NCBI GenBank assembly: GCA_030748495.1
Contig: JASMLX010000001.1
Location: 57,565-121,564 of the forward strand
Direction: 5' to 3'
Source of the DNA: Candidatus Poribacteria bacterium
Lineage (GTDB): Bacteria > Poribacteria > WGA-4E > UBA9662
Length of the DNA: 64,000 nucleotides
Under the pieces are notes generated by a model, which saw nothing but the letters and a program-made list of their open reading frames with translations, was not told the origin of the DNA and made no database searches. Both the position numbers and the translations under genes were made by a program. Below are positions 59,552 to 64,000 of the stretch, piece by piece (position 1 is the stretch's first letter; every line of letters starts with the position of its first letter).

Positions 59552-59658
59552 TCTGGTCAGTAGTCCGGAGTCCGGATGGAAAGCAGATTCTTACTGGTAA
59601 TTTTGATAAGGTAACTACGGTCTGGGATGCAGATACGGGAAAGAAACTGCTTGTCCGC
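59552..59658 (+). pseudogene. Single WD40-repeat fragment
   Basis: The plus strand translates as WSVVRSPDGKQILTGNFDKV then TTVWDADTGKKLLVR and a stop: one clear WD40 blade (SPDGK...VWDADTGK). Nothing upstream continues it, and an IS4-like transposase remnant starts about 80 bp downstream, so it looks like a gene truncated by an insertion. Confidence 0.55.
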
Positions 59659-59695
59659 TAACGTCTTACTAAAGTTTGGACAATTTGAAAAGAGG

Positions 59696-59733
59696 TTCTC
59701 CTTTCTCAAGCCTACCAGTTTGAGAAAGGAGAA
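59696..59733. repeat. Perfect 14-bp inverted repeat over a transposase ribosome binding site
   Basis: TTCTCCTTTCTCAA (59696-59709) and TTGAGAAAGGAGAA (59720-59733) are exact reverse complements around a 10-base loop. The right arm contains AAAGGAG, the ribosome binding site of the ATG at 59736, so the hairpin would hide it. Confidence 0.85.
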
Positions 59734-59735
59734 AA

Positions 59736-60960
59736 ATGGACCTCACCTTCTGCCTGCAGCAAATCGTAACAGAATTTCGCCTATTATTCAACCGACAAAG
59801 TTTCGAGTTGTTCTATGCGTTTATAGAGATCTCATCATTGGGTATTCCTCATAGACGATGACAAGCATTTATCAAGCGAGTCGTCCTAAGTTCGATATTG
59901 GTCAATGATCCAGTTCCTGTCTCGGAGTAAATGGTTTGCTGAAGAGGCTCCAGCAGACTTTCGACAATTGGGCTTATGTCTATAACGAGACGAAAGCAGT
60001 TAAGACTAGCCGCCACCAATTCGGTCTTCGCTTTTTCCGCAATCATCAGTATTACAGATAGAATACCAACCAGTCAAAGTTTCAATGGGGTCACCAATTC
60101 GGCGCATTGGGACTATTATGTCAGGGTAGTACTCTGTCCCAAGACCAAAAGGGATAACGGCTTGGCCATGCTCAAGCGCATCGTCAGCCAGATTCCTAAA
60201 AGACTTATCATCTTCGACCGAAGGTTCAATCGCAAAAAAGTGTTTGCTACCGTCTTGGAGCGAGGTCATCATCTGTTGTGTCGTACTAAATCCAATGCGG
60301 TATCCTATCACCGGCCACCAAAGCTGAGCAAGCCAAACGAGGACGACGCAGAACCGACGGCAAACAACTGCAAAAAAGCCGCATACGCTTCGCTACCAAG
60401 GAAGTTGAAAAGAAAAAGAATTCCATTACCTCTGCGATAGTACACGTGAAGATGTGCCCTCGCTTCGTGAGACTTTTGGTTATACGTACCAAAACCAAGC
60501 CGTCTCACCCTTATCGGTTTTTCTGTGTCTACACGACCAATTTGAATTTGGCTGTTGAGACCATTGTTATTCCAATTATGTAAAAATAATTGCCGTTTTC
60601 TTCTTTGATTTTGCTATCTTGGATAAATGAAATATAACAACTTACCAATAATAGAAAAATATGACTTCACCGCCTCCTACCAGGTTGAGCCTAAGCCCAA
60701 AGCTAGGATCAAATTACTGGCCTGACATCTCTCAAGCAGAAGTTTTGAAGATGGCTATTGGCCAAAGAGAAAGCGTTGCCTTCATGGGTAGATGCTGGTG
60801 TTGAATTTAGCTCTGAAGGATTCCTCGAAAGAGGAGATCGAGGTCTAAAACCCAGGTTACCTCTTGAGAAGGAGAAGCCATTTCAAAACGGCCTCAATGT
60901 AATGAGGGGGTAAGCAAGGTGAAAGAAAACTTGGTAGATCTGAATTTCTCTTTCCCAACC
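59736..60960 (+). pseudogene. IS4-like DDE transposase remnant
   Basis: Starts at ATG 59736 (MDLTFCLQQIVTEFRLLFN) behind AAAGGAG. A stop comes after about 30 codons. Later pieces in other frames are KTKRDNGLAMLKRIVSQIPK, then RLIIFDRRFNRKKVFATVLE (the DRRF/DRGF second-Asp block of IS4-like transposases), RGHHLLCRTKSNAV, VHVKMCPRFVRLLVIRTK and YRFFCVYTTNLNLAVETIVI. The order matches IS4-superfamily proteins (D...RGxxxLxRxK...VxxVxT), but the C-terminal Glu region is not recognisable. The 3' limit is approximate. Confidence 0.5.
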
Positions 60961-61640
60961 AACAACCCGTCTTCGCCAGTTTGGCTGCCATCAAAAGTCA
61001 GCTTAACCTTCCATCGACGCTTGTCAGGTCGCAATTTGCGGCCATCCTCATCTTTCTTGGTCTGCTTGTTTTGACGCTATTGACAGATCAATTCAATGCC
61101 ACCTTTCAACCGACTTTGACGGAGCAGATCACTGCCGTACCCCTTATTCGCTATGATGCGGACAGGATTTTGCCGCGACCGACCAGCACCTTTTCTCGGC
61201 CCCGCAATCTTTTCAATCGTGGCTTCCAGTCGTTGTATTTCACTCGCCGAGGCGGAATCCAGATCAGCACCGATAGGGCCCCCCTGGCCATCGACCACCA
61301 CCACCCATCCTTGCCGCCTTTGGTCTTTCCAAGGAATGGGTCCCTTTTTTGGCCCAGGCCAAACTGCCATCGGACAGGAACTTAGGCCGTATTTGGAGCC
61401 AAATACCTTGCTCTTCCCATGGCTGTAAGCTGCACCAGCAAGTGCTAGCTGATGGATATCGATCAGGTCAGTGGTTCCATCTGGCCGCCAGTTGGTCAGA
61501 GCCAGATAATGCCGTCAAACACTTGCCTGTTGCCTTTGGGCTTGAGGCCCACCTTTGGCTGAAGGCTGAGGTTTTAGCCGCAAGGGTTCAAGTCTGATCC
61601 ATTGTTGATCGGTGACAAATGGTTTTAGTTTGGCCACCAA
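60961..61640 (-). pseudogene. IS5-family transposase remnant (second, minus strand)
   Basis: The minus strand reads SGSDQLAARWNHWPDRYPSA in one frame near 61510, then VVVVDGQGGPIGADLDSASA and SEIQRLEATIEKI (first-Asp block VVDGQGxPLGxxLDSAS), RIIANKGYGSDLLRQSRLKG and GIELIC (second block, Asn in place of the catalytic Asp of IADKGYDS), then DGRKLRPDKRRWKV near the 5' side of the plus strand. Frame changes occur between blocks. This is the group of IS5 elements with PHRRNRK...YKRRWKVE endings. Confidence 0.68.
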
Positions 61641-61904
61641 AAGTTCCTTTTTAGACCCAACTAAAACTAGACCTATACTCCTTTAGATGGGCGAGTTTAA
61701 ATTGTATTTAGTTTTGAAATAGCTTCTAAGTTTCTAGTAAAAGTGGTAGAAGACAGGACTTAGAATAGTACGACCGGTATACAGCCAGGTGGGAAGAAAA
61801 AGCAATAGAGAAATAAGTCCAAATGAAAACTTATAGAAATTAGCAGTAATTTCACTTACGCAAATTAGGGGCTGTTAACACGAAGAAGAGAAATCCGGTA
61901 TAAT

Positions 61905-62566
61905 GGGCTATGATGGAACTAAGACAGGAACAATATTAAGAAATAAAGCCGTCTTTACCCGTCCAAAGAAGAAAGGTCAAACTATCCAATCGGAAGCTTC
62001 TGAATCGGATTTGGTCTGTTGCCGAGCAGGGCTGTCAATGGAGAGGCCTTCCCTTTAGGTTTGGAAATTGGCCTCCAATCTACAGGCGGATGAACCGAGG
62101 GGCCAAAACAGGAGTCTTAAATCGCATCTTTGAAGCCTGGCCAGCAAAGCAAATCATTCCCGTCAGGATAGAAGGCTATTGATTAGATAGCACATTCGTG
62201 CAAGTACATCCTGATGGAACAGGAGCACTAAAAAAACGGCCAACCGTCGATTGGAAAGTCAGGAGGAGAGTGGACCGAAAAAATTCATCTGCTGGCCCAA
62301 GATGCTGGTAGAGCAATAGCTTTTCGACTCTCCCCCGGCCACGGTCATGATGCGGCCGAAGGAGAAGTCTCGGCTGTTGTTCCTGCCAAATCAAATCGCC
62401 TGAATCCTTGGGAGTCTGACCAAGAGCACGACCAAAAGAGAAATGAAGTAGAACGATTGTTCAGCAGGCGGAAGGGATTTAGCCGGATCTTCTCTGGCTT
62501 GGACCAGCGGGGTCGGATGTTTTCTGCTTTCGGGTTCTTGGTGCTGATTGTCGATTCGCTTAGATA
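61905..62566 (+). pseudogene. IS5-family (IS427-group) transposase with internal deletion
   Basis: Plus-strand pieces: LNRIWSVAEQGCQWRGLPFR, FGNWPPIYRRMNRGAKTGVL, LDSTFVQVHPDGTGALKK (first-Asp block), KSGGEWTEKIHLLAQDAG, FRLSPGHGHDAAEGE, then directly RNEVERLFSRRKGFSRIFSG and FGFLVLIVDSLR and a stop. The block with the second Asp (ADKAYD...PVIPPR) between HDAAEGE and RNEVERLF is missing, so an internal deletion killed it. Its stop at about 62566 is followed within 10 bp by sequence of the propeller paralog, so the element probably inserted into that gene. Confidence 0.75.
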
Positions 62567-62572
62567 GTGTTA

Positions 62573-64000
62573 ACAAGCCCTAATATTTATGAAGATAGAG
62601 ATGATACTATCTGGTTTTACAATCCGGGGGAAACAGTACTGAATTATAAGGATGATACCTTGGAATCACATTCAGTGAGTGGACGTACGGAATCGCTGAA
62701 AGTTCGGATGGCCGTATTGGGGTTTCGGGCTGGACAGGCCCGCATATTTATGATGGGGATGTTTGGACTACGCTAACTGGTTATGGAACCAGTCCAGATG
62801 ATAATCGGAATTTTGGTGTTTATCTGGATGAAGACGGTCTGGTCTGGGTAAATGGCAATCAAGGGATGTGGCTTTATGAGGATGGGAAGTGGACGAAAAC
62901 CTTGGATTCGAGCTCTAAGCCTATTGGTTTAGGAACTTCTTTCTTAAGGGATTCTGGTGGCACTTTATGGGCAGGTGCTGGAGGTGGTATTTATCGCTTA
63001 AATACTGAGAAGAAATGGGAAAAATCAGCTAATGTCAGCGGTGGTGGCTATCAAGCGAGTGGTGGTGGTTTTTTGCCCAATCTTCATCTTACAATGGATG
63101 GGATTTTGATTGCTATCTCTAGAAATGGGTTGCGGATTTACGATGGTAAGCAATGGTCAAAACACCCAAGTTATTCTCTTGTTGGTTCTGACGTATTTTG
63201 TAACGACTATTTTGCTCACGGATTTGTTGAGTATCCGCAAGGAGTATTTTGGTTGGCTACCACTAAAGGGTTAAGACGGATTCAAGGTAATTCTTGGTAT
63301 GACCTAACAGTAGCCGATGGCTTACCTGGCAACGGTGTGTACACGGTTGAACTCGATAATTCTAATAATCTTTGGGTTGGTACTACCCAAGGATTGGCTC
63401 GCTTTACACCTCCATCAAACCCAAATCCACCTGGGATTCAGTTGACGCAAATAGACAGGAGGACATCCCTGACGACCGTATTTATGAAACCGGTAGAGCT
63501 TTCGTTTCAATTGATTGGCGAGGAGGTGACATTGAAACTGACTCTAGCCATCTACAGGACCAGTATAATTTGAATGGTCTATGGTCTGACACAACTCGGC
63601 AGGACACAGCCACCATTGGCTTGGAAAATGGAGAACATCAATCTTCTGTGCGGGTTATTGATCATCACTTTAATACTAGTTCCTTGGAATCACTGACCAT
63701 TATTGTTAAGACAGAACTTCCTGTGCTCAAGATTGTTTCCCCGGTCAATGGCGATGTTATTGCTGGTCCGCAACTCATCAAGGGCGAAATTCAGGATGAT
63801 GATTTTGAAGCCTTTCAGGTTTTTCTATCGGATTTAGCCTTAACAGAAGTGCCTATATTTGAGGAAGATGCCCCAGATAATCTTCAAAAAATATACCAGT
63901 TAATTTATCAGGCTAGCGCTCGCCCTAGAACAGCCACTTTGGCCAAATTGGAAACTAAATCACGTGATGATGGTGATTACAAATTTGGTTGACCGCTCAG
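62573..64000 (+). pseudogene. Second copy of the beta-propeller gene, 5'-truncated and frameshifted
   Basis: Homologous to the 9343-13110 gene but on the plus strand. Starts inside a blade (NIYEDRDDTIWFYN), continues in the next frame from TYGIAESSDGRIGVSGWTG through VLWATTKGLRRI-like blades (GVFWLATTKGLRRIQGNSWY, NNLWVGTTQGLARF), then after a shift near 63455 reads EDIPDDRIYETGRAFVSIDW and GLENGEHQSSVRVIDHHFN (Y_Y_Y/Ig part). Near 63985 a further one-base loss turns DYKIWLTAQ into DYKFG and a stop. It continues past the window. The 5' half is lost at the IS427-type element. Confidence 0.82.

Noticed and set aside
1..64000. CRISPR arrays, rRNA genes and prophage structural genes
   Set aside because: No regularly spaced repeats, no rRNA segments, and no capsid, portal, terminase or tail motifs were seen on reading either strand.

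Overview
The window reads as a piece of a mid-GC bacterial genome that most resembles Candidatus Poribacteria or a close relative living with marine sponges. This is an inference from gene content: phytanoyl-CoA dioxygenase (PhyH), DUF1080, Gfo/Idh/MocA and sulfatase-modifying-factor-like proteins sit together with long secreted proteins ending in a PNPxNPETWIPF-type FlgD/Ig sorting domain. There is no phylogenetic marker beyond RecN and one tRNA-Arg to prove it.

Layout. 1-1.65 kb: 5'-truncated-by-window recN and a tRNA-Arg(CCG) on the minus strand. 2.4-9.2 kb, plus strand: aldo/keto reductase, a SUMF1-like/sialidase (BNR) fusion, an overlapping DapA/NanA-family aldolase, and an acetolactate-synthase-like TPP enzyme; this suggests catabolism of sialic-acid-like or other sugar acids. 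9.3-18.0 kb, minus strand: a decayed beta-propeller gene and a 1474-residue secreted protein with four carboxypeptidase-regulatory-like segments, a dockerin-like pair and a sorting domain. 18.3-20.2 kb is decayed sequence. 20.5-24.2 kb: a 1240-residue secreted zinc metalloprotease with LVIVD-type repeats and the same sorting domain. 24.5-28.4 kb, minus strand: small catabolic enzymes (UPF0173 metallo-beta-lactamase fold, DUF1080, SDR, D-2-hydroxyacid dehydrogenase). 28.9-36.8 kb: a PilZ protein convergent with a complete sugar-type ABC importer operon (binding protein, two permeases, ATPase). Its second gene is a class III nucleotidyl cyclase carrying a voltage-sensor-like four-helix domain, the most striking gene here. 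37-43.3 kb: a lipoprotein, a DUF4175-like membrane protein with a Gln-rich coiled coil, and a PhyH oxygenase overlapping it. 43.6-47.3 kb: a frameshifted GH32 gene and two dead transposases. 47.4-53.6 kb: a UvrD-type helicase fused to an Fe-S PD-(D/E)XK nuclease, a small methyltransferase, and two overlapping outer-membrane barrel genes (PorV/PorQ-like). 53.6-55.8 kb: a secreted caspase-fold protein with an EF-hand and DUF4384-like tail. 56-62.6 kb: a graveyard of IS3, IS4-like, IS5 and other transposase remnants surrounding one intact Gfo/Idh/MocA oxidoreductase. 62.6-64 kb: a second, opposite-strand and also frameshifted copy of the propeller gene.

How it fits together: intact metabolic and secreted-protein genes are embedded in sequence full of dead insertion sequences and genes broken by single-base indels. 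No complete insertion sequence, prophage, CRISPR array or rRNA was seen. Coordinates of remnants are approximate because they were traced by translated similarity across frame changes, and no database search was run.
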